A stretch of DNA of 23,437 nt. It comes from a virus. The notes below the pieces were generated by a model. That model saw nothing but the letters and a program-made list of their open reading frames with translations. It searched no databases and had not been told where the DNA came from. The translations under genes and the position numbers were made by a program. The DNA is taken from positions 1-23,437 of IMG/VR virus record IMGVR_UViG_3300017758_000148; one strand, given 5' to 3'. Numbering within the stretch: the stretch's first letter is position 1; each line of letters starts with the position of its first letter. Of this stretch, positions 15,606-21,487 are shown in pieces.

Positions 15606-16883
15606 TTAGTATGCGCTCCATTCCCTCTTTATTTGTGCGCTGATAACTCCGTATCCTATTGCATCAACAATGTCATCATGATGACCTACTGGAAAACTCA
15701 TAAGTTCTCTTTCTACTTCTACTAGCCAAGGTGCGCCTTGCTTAAAGTACACATCACCTGCTTCCATGCGAGCAGCTAATGGTAGAGCGCGACTAACTTT
15801 ATCTTTGTCGGCTCTCAATTCCTTCACAGCTAAACCATCTCTCTTGGCAAACTGTATGAGCGAAAGCTGGTAGCCTGCTCGCTCCATACCAACCCATTGT
15901 AAATCATATTCTGCCATTTTTTGTCTTATTCGAGGTATTATATCTGGAGCCTCCATCCTCTTTCTATCGACATCTAAAATAACAATTTTACCTTTGGGTG
16001 TTATTGCAAAACTAGCAATTACAGTATAGTCAGATCCATCCTTAACTGAGGTAGCCAAGTCAACAGTGCAAAATCTAGTACAATCATAAAGGTTTACATT
16101 CTCTCCACCTACAAACAACATATTTGACTTTTCTCTGTAGTATTTAATCCACTCAGGTTGCAACATACCTTGACCTGCTTCTACAAATTCTGCTAAATAC
16201 TCCTGAGCAAAAACAATAGATCCAACTTCATCTTTAGCTTTTTCTACTTCTTCTCTGTCTATGAATGGATTATCCCATGTAGCAAATTGGAATCTTTCCC
16301 AATCCTCTTTACCTTCTGCAAATTCCCATAGTTCATAAAACCAATTGTTCATCCCCATAGGAGTGCTGATAAAAAGTGCAGATCCTTTTCTTTCGGTAAG
16401 AGTAGGTCTTAGAACTTGATGCCAAACATCTGGTTTGATGAAAGCTGCCTCATCCATAACTAAATAATCTAAACCTTCACCACGAAGTCTATGTGGAGTG
16501 TCTGCTGATCTCACTGCTATAGATCCACCTGTTTGAGGAAAAGTAACTTCCATGTTTACCAATGAAATATTTACAGGAAATTTATCAGGAAATCCCATAG
16601 CTGCATTTTGAATTTCACGCCAACCTACTCTAGCTATCGTGTAAGTAGGTGCAACCCACCATGCTCTTTTACCTTGCATAGCTGTAATCAATGTGAGCAT
16701 AACTCCTAGTCTTGATTTACCAAATCTTCGACCTGCACACAATATTTTCCACCTTGCCTCAGAACTTGCTACGACTTCTTGTGCTTCATGTAAGGGAGGC
16801 ATTTGAAATTTAAACTCTTGACTATCTGCACCTTTGACAGAGTTAAAAGTAAAAGTTAAATTGTCTTTATCTTTATTAACCAT
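15606..16883 (-). CDS. terL: Terminase large subunit
   Basis: The 425-aa product is a packaging ATPase-nuclease. Walker A is GRRFGKS (51-57), Walker B is LVMDE at 141-145, and between them lies WWVAPTYTIARVGWREIQ, the typical Terminase_6 pattern. The RNase-H-like nuclease domain follows from about residue 250, with FCTVDLATSVKDGSDYTVIA and IVILDVDRKRMEAPDI, and ends DDIVDAIGYGV, the last metal-binding Asp pair. It moves DNA into the head through the portal. It comes directly before the portal and 20 nt after the ParB/methyltransferase-like gene. TATACT lies 7 nt before the ATG, a possible internal leaderless promoter; no Shine-Dalgarno is seen. Confidence 0.95.
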   Translation of the reverse strand: MVNKDKDNLTFTFNSVKGADSQEFKFQMPPLHEAQEVVASSEARWKILCAGRRFGKSRLGVMLTLITAMQGKRAWWVAPTYTIARVGWREIQNAAMGFPDKFPVNISLVNMEVTFPQTGGSIAVRSADTPHRLRGEGLDYLVMDEAAFIKPDVWHQVLRPTLTERKGSALFISTPMGMNNWFYELWEFAEGKEDWERFQFATWDNPFIDREEVEKAKDEVGSIVFAQEYLAEFVEAGQGMLQPEWIKYYREKSNMLFVGGENVNLYDCTRFCTVDLATSVKDGSDYTVIASFAITPKGKIVILDVDRKRMEAPDIIPRIRQKMAEYDLQWVGMERAGYQLSLIQFAKRDGLAVKELRADKDKVSRALPLAARMEAGDVYFKQGAPWLVEVERELMSFPVGHHDDIVDAIGYGVISAQIKREWSAY

Positions 16884-16903
16884 TTAGTGAAGTATAACTA
16901 AGA

Positions 16904-17974
16904 TTATGAATATTTTTTAGTCAATACCAATATATATCCTGCTTTTGAAAGTAGTTGCCTACTTGCTATAGCAGAAAGCTCTTCATCTTTAGTAAATTTA
17001 GCTTTATTTGGAATAGAGATATATTCACACAATCCAAAATTGGAGTCACTAAAAACCAGATCAAAGGTACTTTCTAAACCCCATCCTTCAAAGTCTTTAG
17101 CTATAACAAACAAGGTAGAATCTTTTTTCATTGAAACTCCTAGATCCAAGATTTGTTGCCTCATGAAAAGTCCAGAAGGAACATTTGGATTATCTGAAAA
17201 ATCTAACATATTGAGAAAAACCATATCTGCATCAGATATAGATCTATCGTACTTTTGAACTACAAAATCTGATTGCTCTACTTTTGTAGTTTCTGGATGA
17301 GGAAATATATCATAACTTTTACAATCTAGATCAAACGCTTTTGCAACATCGTTAGTTACTTGATACTTGTCTGTTAAATCAAAAACTAATTTATCTTCAG
17401 GTTTTTTAAAGAAGTAAATCAAGTTAGCAATCATCTGAGGTGGAGTTTTTTCTATTGTGTCTACACCAAAGTTTTGAATTGGATATCCAAAATTCCAATT
17501 ATTACTAGGTTTGTAATTGATGTTATGTTTTTGCATTGGATCTATAGGAGCTGATATAGGTGCAATCTGATCTACTTTATAATCTTGCACTTTTTGTCTA
17601 AGTCCTTTTGTAGTAAAACCTTTTCTAACAGACTCTAGTAAAAGACTGTCTTGCACATCCTGATCATCTATAAAAGCAACTTCTTTATGATGACTCCAGG
17701 ATAGTTCCGGTACTCTTCTCTCTACCGGTATAGCTCTAGATACAGCTGCAGCACTTGAAAATGTTGAATACGGAATATTCATAGAAAGAGCTTGTGCAGC
17801 TAGTTCTCCATATTTATGTTCACCGAAGTTCCACCAATCACCAAGCCACCACATAATATTTTGTGTAGCTTGCATAAGACTATTGCCTACTTCTACCCAC
17901 TGTTCATAAGTTGTGCTATCTTCGAATTTTAGAAATTGTCGTTCTTCAAATTTTTCAATCATATTCTCTCCCAT
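16904..17974 (-). CDS. ParB-like HTH protein fused to a degenerate methyltransferase-like domain
   Basis: Residues 20-135 match a DNA-binding pattern known from ParB-type or regulator proteins: WWLGDWWNFGEHKYGELA, SRAIPVERR, LSWSHHKEVAF, then LLLESVRKGFTTKGLRQKV (HTH). From about 170 the layout is that of a beta-class DNA methyltransferase: TPPQMIANLIYFFKKPEDKL, then motif I position VFDLTDKYQVTND, where FxGxG glycines should be but are not; a motif IV position ADMVFLNMLDF, where DPPY is expected; and an end with LLSKAGYILVLTKKYS. So a methyltransferase fold without cofactor or catalytic signatures is likely. It is the first gene before the large terminase, and TAAAAT stands 6 nt upstream. 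A packaging-site or partition-like DNA binder is an inference. The second ATG (17962) has GGGAGAG before it and is an alternative start. Confidence 0.6.
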   Translation of the reverse strand: MGENMIEKFEERQFLKFEDSTTYEQWVEVGNSLMQATQNIMWWLGDWWNFGEHKYGELAAQALSMNIPYSTFSSAAAVSRAIPVERRVPELSWSHHKEVAFIDDQDVQDSLLLESVRKGFTTKGLRQKVQDYKVDQIAPISAPIDPMQKHNINYKPSNNWNFGYPIQNFGVDTIEKTPPQMIANLIYFFKKPEDKLVFDLTDKYQVTNDVAKAFDLDCKSYDIFPHPETTKVEQSDFVVQKYDRSISDADMVFLNMLDFSDNPNVPSGLFMRQQILDLGVSMKKDSTLFVIAKDFEGWGLESTFDLVFSDSNFGLCEYISIPNKAKFTKDEELSAIASRQLLSKAGYILVLTKKYS

Positions 17975-17980
17975 AATGAT

Positions 17981-17986
17981 ATTTTA
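17981..17986 (-). promoter_or_regulatory. Leaderless -10 element of the terminase operon
   Basis: TAAAAT at 17986-17981 is followed by 6 nt (ATCATT) and then ATG 17974. The match to TAnnnT plus N6 is the same as at three other genes here. TTGTCA further upstream is 19 nt away, too long for a good -35. It would give a transcript starting at the ATG. Confidence 0.5.
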
Positions 17987-18023
17987 CTATATTAATCGTT
18001 TGGTGTGACAAAAATATTAAAAA

Positions 18024-18067
18024 TCTAGTTGCCTCTGCTTTTACAACAGGGGGCAGAGGCTCCTAGA
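18024..18067 (-). terminator. Rho-independent terminator after thioredoxin
   Basis: GCCTCTGC (18060-18053) pairs with GCAGAGGC (18038-18031) in a perfect 8-bp stem with a 14-nt loop, extended by an outer TCTAG/CTAGA stem across a 2-nt internal loop. Minus-strand U-rich sequence (TTTTTAATATTTTT) follows. It separates the thioredoxin transcript from the terminase operon. Confidence 0.8.
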
Positions 18068-18071
18068 AATA

Positions 18072-18389
18072 TCAGACTAATTTACTAAAACTTGACTTTA
18101 TGTTTCCAATATTAATATTAGAACGGACTTCAGAAACTGGCAAACCTTTATTAAATGCAATAAAAGTTGGAACACTTTGAATGTTGTAGTGATTTGCTAT
18201 GGATGGCGATGCATCTATATCGATCGCTACAAATTCACATTCTTTTTCATTCCATTCCTTTGCAAGTTCTTCTACTGCAGGTGTAATTTGTTTGCATGGT
18301 TGACACCACTCTGCTTCAAATTTTACAATTGTGGTGGTGTCTCTTAGTACTGTGTCTGTGAAGTCTATCTGGTCAATTTTTCGTATCAT
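18072..18389 (-). CDS. Thioredoxin
   Basis: The 105-aa product is a full-length thioredoxin fold. The active site is WCQPCK (Cys29 and Cys32; Gln replaces the more common Gly), in FEAEWCQPCKQI, with an AIDIDA strand and the cis-proline loop SVPTFIAF (Pro74). It reduces disulfides with electrons from thioredoxin reductase, which the host would supply. Phages often carry thioredoxins or glutaredoxins for ribonucleotide reduction, or as polymerase processivity factors; which applies here is not shown. It stands alone between two terminators and diverges from a small basic-protein gene. A -10-like TATTGT lies 9 nt before the ATG; confidence in that promoter is low. Confidence 0.92.
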   Translation of the reverse strand: MIRKIDQIDFTDTVLRDTTTIVKFEAEWCQPCKQITPAVEELAKEWNEKECEFVAIDIDASPSIANHYNIQSVPTFIAFNKGLPVSEVRSNINIGNIKSSFSKLV

Positions 18390-18436
18390 AGTGTATTAAC
18401 AATATCACAAATAAAAAATATTAGAAACCTTTTATC

Positions 18437-18442
18437 TAAGAT
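18437..18442 (+). promoter_or_regulatory. Leaderless -10 element of the 39-aa basic peptide gene
   Basis: TAAGAT, then 6 nt (AGATTT), then ATG 18449. The same spacing is seen at four starts in this window. No -35 consensus is visible, as is common for extended or weak actinobacterial promoters. Confidence 0.45.
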
Positions 18443-18448
18443 AGATTT

Positions 18449-18568
18449 ATGAAAATATATACAGTATCAAAAGATCATGCTCCAACTATGAATAGGAAAG
18501 AGCGTAGAAGACTAGCAAAGAAAATTAGAAGAGATCTGGCAGTCGAAAAAAAATCTTACAAGAATTAA
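18449..18568 (+). CDS. 39-aa strongly basic protein, unknown function
   Basis: ATG 18449 to TAA 18566-18568 encodes 39 residues with a dense basic centre (NRKERRRLAKKIRRDLAVEK). It is predicted to be one amphipathic, positively charged helix and might bind nucleic acid. The leaderless -10 and the clean stop before a hairpin/terminator region support a real unit. It diverges from thioredoxin. No family is recognised. Confidence 0.5.
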   Translation: MKIYTVSKDHAPTMNRKERRRLAKKIRRDLAVEKKSYKN

Positions 18569-18576
18569 AAAGAATA

Positions 18577-18649
18577 GGCTGATCCTTACGAATCAGCCGA
18601 TGATGGGAGGAAGTCGGTTTAGTAGCCGACCTATACACTATACATCATC
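18577..18649 (+). ncRNA. Candidate structured RNA segment, three nested or adjacent stems
   Basis: Downstream of the basic peptide are three pairings. GGCTGAT (18577-18583) pairs with ATCAGCC (18592-18598). GATGATG (18599-18605) pairs with CATCATC (18643-18649) and encloses GTCGG (18613-18617) paired with CCGAC (18626-18630). A terminator hairpin follows 26 nt later. The order suggests a folded 3' UTR or a small RNA ending at about 18706. No known RNA family is recognised, and this could be only a multi-hairpin trailer. Confidence 0.35.
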
Positions 18650-18671
18650 AGGTTTTGATTTTGGGTAAATA

Positions 18672-18706
18672 AAAAGCAGGTGTCTTGGCACCTGCTCTTT
18701 ACTTTT
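18672..18706. terminator. Bidirectional Rho-independent terminator
   Basis: AGCAGGTG (18675-18682) pairs with CACCTGCT (18689-18696), loop TCTTGG. On the plus strand CTTTACTTTT follows; on the minus strand TTTTTATTT follows. It ends the minus-strand small-gene operon (18781-19333) and the plus-strand basic-peptide transcript. Confidence 0.8.
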
Positions 18707-18780
18707 AATCAGTGTTCACGAAAGGCTCGTAAACAAACTATGGCAGTCTTTCAACTATCCGTAGCGAATATGTACTTAGT

Positions 18781-18975
18781 TTACTTTTCTTCGAAATTTT
18801 TGCAAATGTTTAAATATAAATTTACAAGATCATCAGCATCCTGAACTAAATTGATACCTTTGATTCTCATGTAATTAAATTGTTTTAAAACAACTTCTTT
18901 TAAAGATTGATCGCTTATAAGCTCATCAATAGCATCTTCTCTTTTAGTTCCAGGTGGAAAATTAAAGTCTGCCAT
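18781..18975 (-). CDS. Small acidic helical protein, last gene of three-gene operon
   Basis: The 64-aa product (MADFNFPPGTKREDAIDEL, then YMRIKGINLVQDADDLVN) is mainly helical and slightly acidic. Its ATG overlaps the TAA of the preceding gene (TAATG), so it is translationally coupled. A terminator lies about 85 nt after its stop. I recognise no family. The short size and operon position suggest an early or accessory phage protein. Confidence 0.65.
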   Translation of the reverse strand: MADFNFPPGTKREDAIDELISDQSLKEVVLKQFNYMRIKGINLVQDADDLVNLYLNICKNFEEK

Positions 18976-19148
18976 TATATTGTCCCTTCCGGTTTTATAT
19001 CATAGAAATCAGGATCTAATATAGGAGAAACTTCCGGTATCCAGTCATTGCTTTCAATACTTTGAATACCATTCATAAAAATCTCTACAGCTTCATCTGC
19101 ATCTTTAGCTGCTACAAAAAATTTAATTTCGTAATCTTTTTCTTCCAT
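18975..19148 (-). CDS. 57-aa protein, middle gene of three-gene operon
   Basis: The ATG at 19148 overlaps the stop of the gene before it (TAATG), and its own TAA overlaps the start of the gene after it, so all three are coupled. The 57 residues start with a strand (EEKDYEIKFFVAAKDADEA) and a helix (VEIFMNGIQSI), then an acidic Pro-containing end (PEVSPILDPDFYDIKPEG). The beta-alpha motif with AKDADEAVEIF resembles that in the preceding gene (NADSVEDAIKKV), suggesting duplication of a small ferredoxin-like fold. Function unknown. Confidence 0.7.
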   Translation of the reverse strand: MEEKDYEIKFFVAAKDADEAVEIFMNGIQSIESNDWIPEVSPILDPDFYDIKPEGTI

Positions 19149-19333
19149 TATTCCTCTATTTCATATTTCTTATTTATCTCACAATGATAGTCTACTTTTT
19201 CTTGCCATAAGAGATCTTTCTGAGAACTTTGTTTGTGTTCAAAAATCTCACTTACTTTTTTTATTGCATCTTCTACAGAATCAGCATTAACAATATAGTC
19301 TTCTGTCATTTCATAACTGATCATTATTTTCAT
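19148..19333 (-). CDS. 61-aa protein, first gene of three-gene operon
   Basis: The ATG has a strong ribosome site (GGGAGGG, 7 nt spacer). The protein has strand-helix layout: ISYEMTEDYIVNADSVEDA then IKKVSEIFEHKQ, a motif commonly found in small phage proteins whose strand is followed by a helix containing Ala-Asp-Ser. The remainder is charged. A -10-like TATATA sits between the ribosome site and the pentamer repeat, so this gene is probably the one controlled by the repeat and GTCAC elements upstream. No named family. Confidence 0.7.
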   Translation of the reverse strand: MKIMISYEMTEDYIVNADSVEDAIKKVSEIFEHKQSSQKDLLWQEKVDYHCEINKKYEIEE

Positions 19334-19351
19334 ATATATTCCCTCCCTATA

Positions 19352-19396
19352 TAGTCTACTCTAGTCTAGTCTAGTCTACTCTAGTCTACTCTACTC
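19352..19396. repeat. Pentanucleotide tandem repeat, nine copies of TAGTC/TACTC
   Basis: Nine contiguous 5-bp units (TAGTC or TACTC) run from 19352 to 19396, in the order G C G G G C G C C at the third base. The array begins at the -10-like TATATA of the minus-strand operon and covers its upstream promoter zone. Its length is not a multiple of three. Loss or gain of units would change promoter spacing. Confidence 0.85.
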
Positions 19397-19402
19397 TAGG
19401 GC

Positions 19403-19440
19403 GTGACAGTCACAAAATGTCACAAAATGTCACATGTGAC
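19403..19440. repeat. GTCAC iteron/operator cluster
   Basis: Five GTCAC half-sites lie within 38 bp. GTGAC (19403-19407) and GTCAC (19409-19413) form an inverted pair; GTCAC recurs at 19419 and 19429, exactly 10 bp apart (one helical turn), separated by AAAAT; and TGTCACATGTGACA at 19428-19441 is a perfect 14-bp palindrome. An AT-rich stretch follows. Operator for the flanking divergent genes or a replication-origin iteron set are both possible. Confidence 0.7.
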
Positions 19441-19528
19441 ATAAATTGTTAATAATTCTGTAAAACCCTATAAACATTGAAACTAAAAACTTTATCGCCA
19501 AGAAGATTTAACATTTTGGAAACTTTAT

Positions 19529-19556
19529 TGTAACTTCTAAAGAAAAATTTATAGTA
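19529..19556 (+). promoter_or_regulatory. Promoter of the 51-aa plus-strand gene
   Basis: TTGTAA (19529-19534), 16-nt spacer, TATAGT (19551-19556), then AAAGGA and ATG 19585. The same TTGTAA-N16 pattern appears before the AIPR-like gene. The start site would be near 19563. Confidence 0.55.
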
Positions 19557-19584
19557 ATATTTATACCTTAAAAGAAAGGATAAC

Positions 19585-19740
19585 ATGAGTTATATTGAGA
19601 TGATTGGTGTTGGATTAGCCTCTAAAAATAAAATAAAAGGTATTAAACATCCGAAAATTAAAAAAAATAAAACAAAAAAACTAAATGACCTAAATACAAA
19701 TGATATATTAGGCCAACTCACTGAGGATGATCTTCCTTAA
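19585..19740 (+). CDS. 51-aa protein with basic middle and acidic end
   Basis: ATG 19585 has AAAGGA 5 nt upstream and encodes 51 residues: MSYIEMIGVGLASKNKIKG, a lysine-rich middle (KIKKNKTKK), and a conserved-looking acidic end (NDILGQLTEDDLP). The last 23 nt overlap the tail of the methyltransferase gene on the other strand. It is divergent from the three-gene operon and shares its control region. It might be a small regulator; no family is recognised. Confidence 0.6.
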   Translation: MSYIEMIGVGLASKNKIKGIKHPKIKKNKTKKLNDLNTNDILGQLTEDDLP

Positions 19741-21337
19741 TTGAATCACAAAAGATAAGTTTATCGGTGCCGATAGAGTTTAAGATTAGTCTTCCAACTA
19801 ATTCGGCACATTGTGGAACTACAGCATTTCCTAAAGCTTTAAGTTTATTTACACGATCTGGATAATCTTCTATAGATCTGGGCATATTATATTCCCACAT
19901 AGCAAAATCTTTGATTTGATCTCTAAGTTTTCTAAAAATATTTAAAGGTAAAGTATTCCTATCGCCTGTTTTAGATCCTGTCAAAACAGTTCCATATGTG
20001 TCTTTATGATCTCTTGCTGCAGCTGTTGGAAAAGCAGTTTCATTAACCCAATTGTATGACTCCGTATAAGTCATTTCTTTGTCAAACTTTAGAGGCAGTA
20101 AGTAAGGTTTAATAATATACCAATGATCTATAGATGGATAACTAAAACCTGAATCATCATATCTAAACCAATGCTCTATTTTTGATTTTGATATTTCACT
20201 ACCTACTTTTTGATAGAGACTCTTTACAGAGCTTACGGATCTTAGATAGTCTACAAAATCTTTTTGTTTTGGTAGGTTAGGTCTTTTTAAAATTTTATGT
20301 TCTGCATATTTTTGAAATAGATCTGGATCTTTTTTTAATTCCTCCATAGCAACTTGATCTGCTAAAGCTACCTGTACGGGTTGACCTGAAGCTCTTGTGT
20401 TTTTTCCTTGTAGGAAAGATGCAGCATGTGTATAAGCATTTTCACCTTTGTGATCAAAAGTGGTTGGTGTCCTCCAGGTATTTGGTGTAGATGACCAAAT
20501 ATTTTTAATGCCTAATCTAGCCATCCATCCGGAAAACCCATAAGTCGTGTTACCCATCCATAGTTCAGCCTCTTGCCTTGAAGTCGTGAATTCTCCCTCA
20601 GGTTTCCTGTCGACTTCCTCTTGGATTTCCTCTCCTTGTCCCCTCTGTACAGGACATTCTCCAACGCCTCCCCTGATCTCGGTGGTAGGTGATCCATTGT
20701 GTTCGGTGTTTCCCAACTCGCTACCTGAACTTTGTCTGCTAGATTCAAGGATCTGTCCTCTCCCCCATTCTTGGCTATTCTTCTGCCCTTCTCGTTCAAA
20801 TTCAAATTTTTGTGTTCGTTGTCTTGAGTCGAGGGTGTCGGCCAATTCACCGATTCCAAAGAATCTTTTTCTAAGGTGTGGCGCACCAATTGATCTTGCT
20901 GATACAATTTGCCATTCGAATCTATACAACCTGCTTTGGGAAATATCTTTGATAACTCTTTCGAAGGCTTTCCCTTTGTTTGCTGTAAGTAGTCCTGGGA
21001 CATTTTCCAAGATGAAGTATCGTGGTCGAAGTACATCAATAAATCTCCAAACTTCATCCCATAACCATCTTTCATCATTTACTCCCTTTCTTGCTCCTGC
21101 AACCGATACTGGCTGACATGGAAACCCTGCTGTAAGAATATCTATCTTTGGTAGATACTTTGGATTTACATCTTCTATCTTTTTATTTAAGATCATTGTT
21201 TCAGGAAAGTTTTTTTCTAAAACAGAACAGCAGAAATCATCCATTTCTACCATCCAAGCTGTTTCACTAACTAGCCCTGATCTATGTAGACCATATTCTA
21301 AACCTCCTATACCGGAGAATAAACTTCCTGCTATCAC
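19718..21337 (-). CDS. C5-cytosine DNA methyltransferase
   Basis: The 539-aa product has the C5-methylase motifs in order: motif I GSLFSGIGGLEYGL (4-17), catalytic Cys74 in GFPCQPVS, motif VI ENVPGLL (111-117), motif VIII region SARSIGAPHLRKRFF (146-160) and motif X LKALGNAVVPQC near the C-terminus. The variable region from about 165 to 480 would contain the target-recognition domain. It transfers methyl from SAM to cytosine C5. It could protect phage DNA from host restriction or mimic host methylation; no partner endonuclease is seen. Start is GTG 21337, with TAACAT 6 nt upstream. A same-strand 188-aa ORF lies entirely within it in another frame, in a GC-richer patch. Confidence 0.92.
   Translation of the reverse strand: MIAGSLFSGIGGLEYGLHRSGLVSETAWMVEMDDFCCSVLEKNFPETMILNKKIEDVNPKYLPKIDILTAGFPCQPVSVAGARKGVNDERWLWDEVWRFIDVLRPRYFILENVPGLLTANKGKAFERVIKDISQSRLYRFEWQIVSARSIGAPHLRKRFFGIGELADTLDSRQRTQKFEFEREGQKNSQEWGRGQILESSRQSSGSELGNTEHNGSPTTEIRGGVGECPVQRGQGEEIQEEVDRKPEGEFTTSRQEAELWMGNTTYGFSGWMARLGIKNIWSSTPNTWRTPTTFDHKGENAYTHAASFLQGKNTRASGQPVQVALADQVAMEELKKDPDLFQKYAEHKILKRPNLPKQKDFVDYLRSVSSVKSLYQKVGSEISKSKIEHWFRYDDSGFSYPSIDHWYIIKPYLLPLKFDKEMTYTESYNWVNETAFPTAAARDHKDTYGTVLTGSKTGDRNTLPLNIFRKLRDQIKDFAMWEYNMPRSIEDYPDRVNKLKALGNAVVPQCAELVGRLILNSIGTDKLIFCDSIKEDHPQ
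20512..21078 (-). CDS. Overprinted 188-aa ORF inside the methyltransferase gene
   Basis: This ORF is on the same strand as the methyltransferase but in another frame, wholly inside it. Its second ATG (21075) has GGGAG with a 6-nt gap, a good ribosome site. The protein contains SSWKMSQDYL, FPKAGCIDSNGKLYQ, NWPTPSTQD, SWETPNTMDHLPPRSGEAL and YGWVTRLMGFPDGWLD. From memory these follow the pattern SSWKTSQ, WPRSGM, WPTP, and WLMGFPxGW of a protein family encoded next to phage C5 methylases. SSWKMSQ is read from the same bases as FILENVPG of motif VI, so the overlap itself may be old. Alternatives are a chance ORF in a stop-poor region (a third frame is open too) or part of a composite methylase. 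Confidence 0.5.
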   Translation of the reverse strand: MMKDGYGMKFGDLLMYFDHDTSSWKMSQDYLQQTKGKPSKELSKIFPKAGCIDSNGKLYQQDQLVRHTLEKDSLESVNWPTPSTQDNEHKNLNLNEKGRRIAKNGGEDRSLNLADKVQVASWETPNTMDHLPPRSGEALENVLYRGDKERKSKRKSTGNLRENSRLQGKRLNYGWVTRLMGFPDGWLD

Positions 21338-21343
21338 AAATAT

Positions 21344-21349
21344 ATGTTA
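21344..21349 (-). promoter_or_regulatory. Leaderless -10 element of the methyltransferase gene
   Basis: TAACAT at 21349-21344, then 6 nt (ATATTT), then GTG 21337. The TAnnnT-N6-start layout is the one seen at three other genes. No upstream Shine-Dalgarno is present for this GTG, which fits a leaderless transcript. Confidence 0.5.
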
Positions 21350-21358
21350 CCAGTATGT

Positions 21359-21386
21359 TTGCATAATTCAAAGATTGTGATATATT
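21359..21386 (+). promoter_or_regulatory. Promoter of the intergenic small RNA
   Basis: TTGCAT (21359-21364), 16-nt spacer ending in TGA (extended -10 TGn), TATATT (21381-21386). The start would be near 21393, upstream of a folded stretch ending in a terminator. Confidence 0.5.
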
Positions 21387-21392
21387 TATTAA

Positions 21393-21487
21393 AGATCAGA
21401 TTCGATCATCAATGTGCGCAAGCACTTCAGATCATCCTCTGATTGTCTGTGTGTAACACTAGCCCTTTAACGAGGGCTTTTGTTCTT
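21393..21487 (+). ncRNA. Candidate small RNA between methyltransferase and AIPR-like gene
   Basis: About 95 nt between a promoter and a terminator. ATCAGA (21395-21400) pairs with TCTGAT (21438-21443); inside it GTGC-GCAA-GCAC (21414-21425) is a 4-bp stem capped by a GNRA tetraloop. The 3' hairpin is a terminator. A 14-codon ORF (MCASTSDHPLIVCV) starts at 21413, so a leader-peptide attenuator for the AIPR-like gene is the main alternative. No known RNA family is recognised. Confidence 0.4.

Noticed and set aside
18740-18844. Plus-strand 34-aa ORF (MAVFQLSVANMY)
   Set aside because: No ribosome site or promoter, and it overlaps a better supported minus-strand gene.
19352-19440. CRISPR-like array
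   Set aside because: The units are 5 bp and contiguous, or 10-bp phased half-sites; there are no spacers of CRISPR length and no cas genes.
20547-21116. 189-aa plus-strand ORF across the methyltransferase
   Set aside because: Pro/Ser/Leu-rich, lacks a ribosome site and recognisable motifs; best explained by few stops in the GC-rich dual-frame patch.
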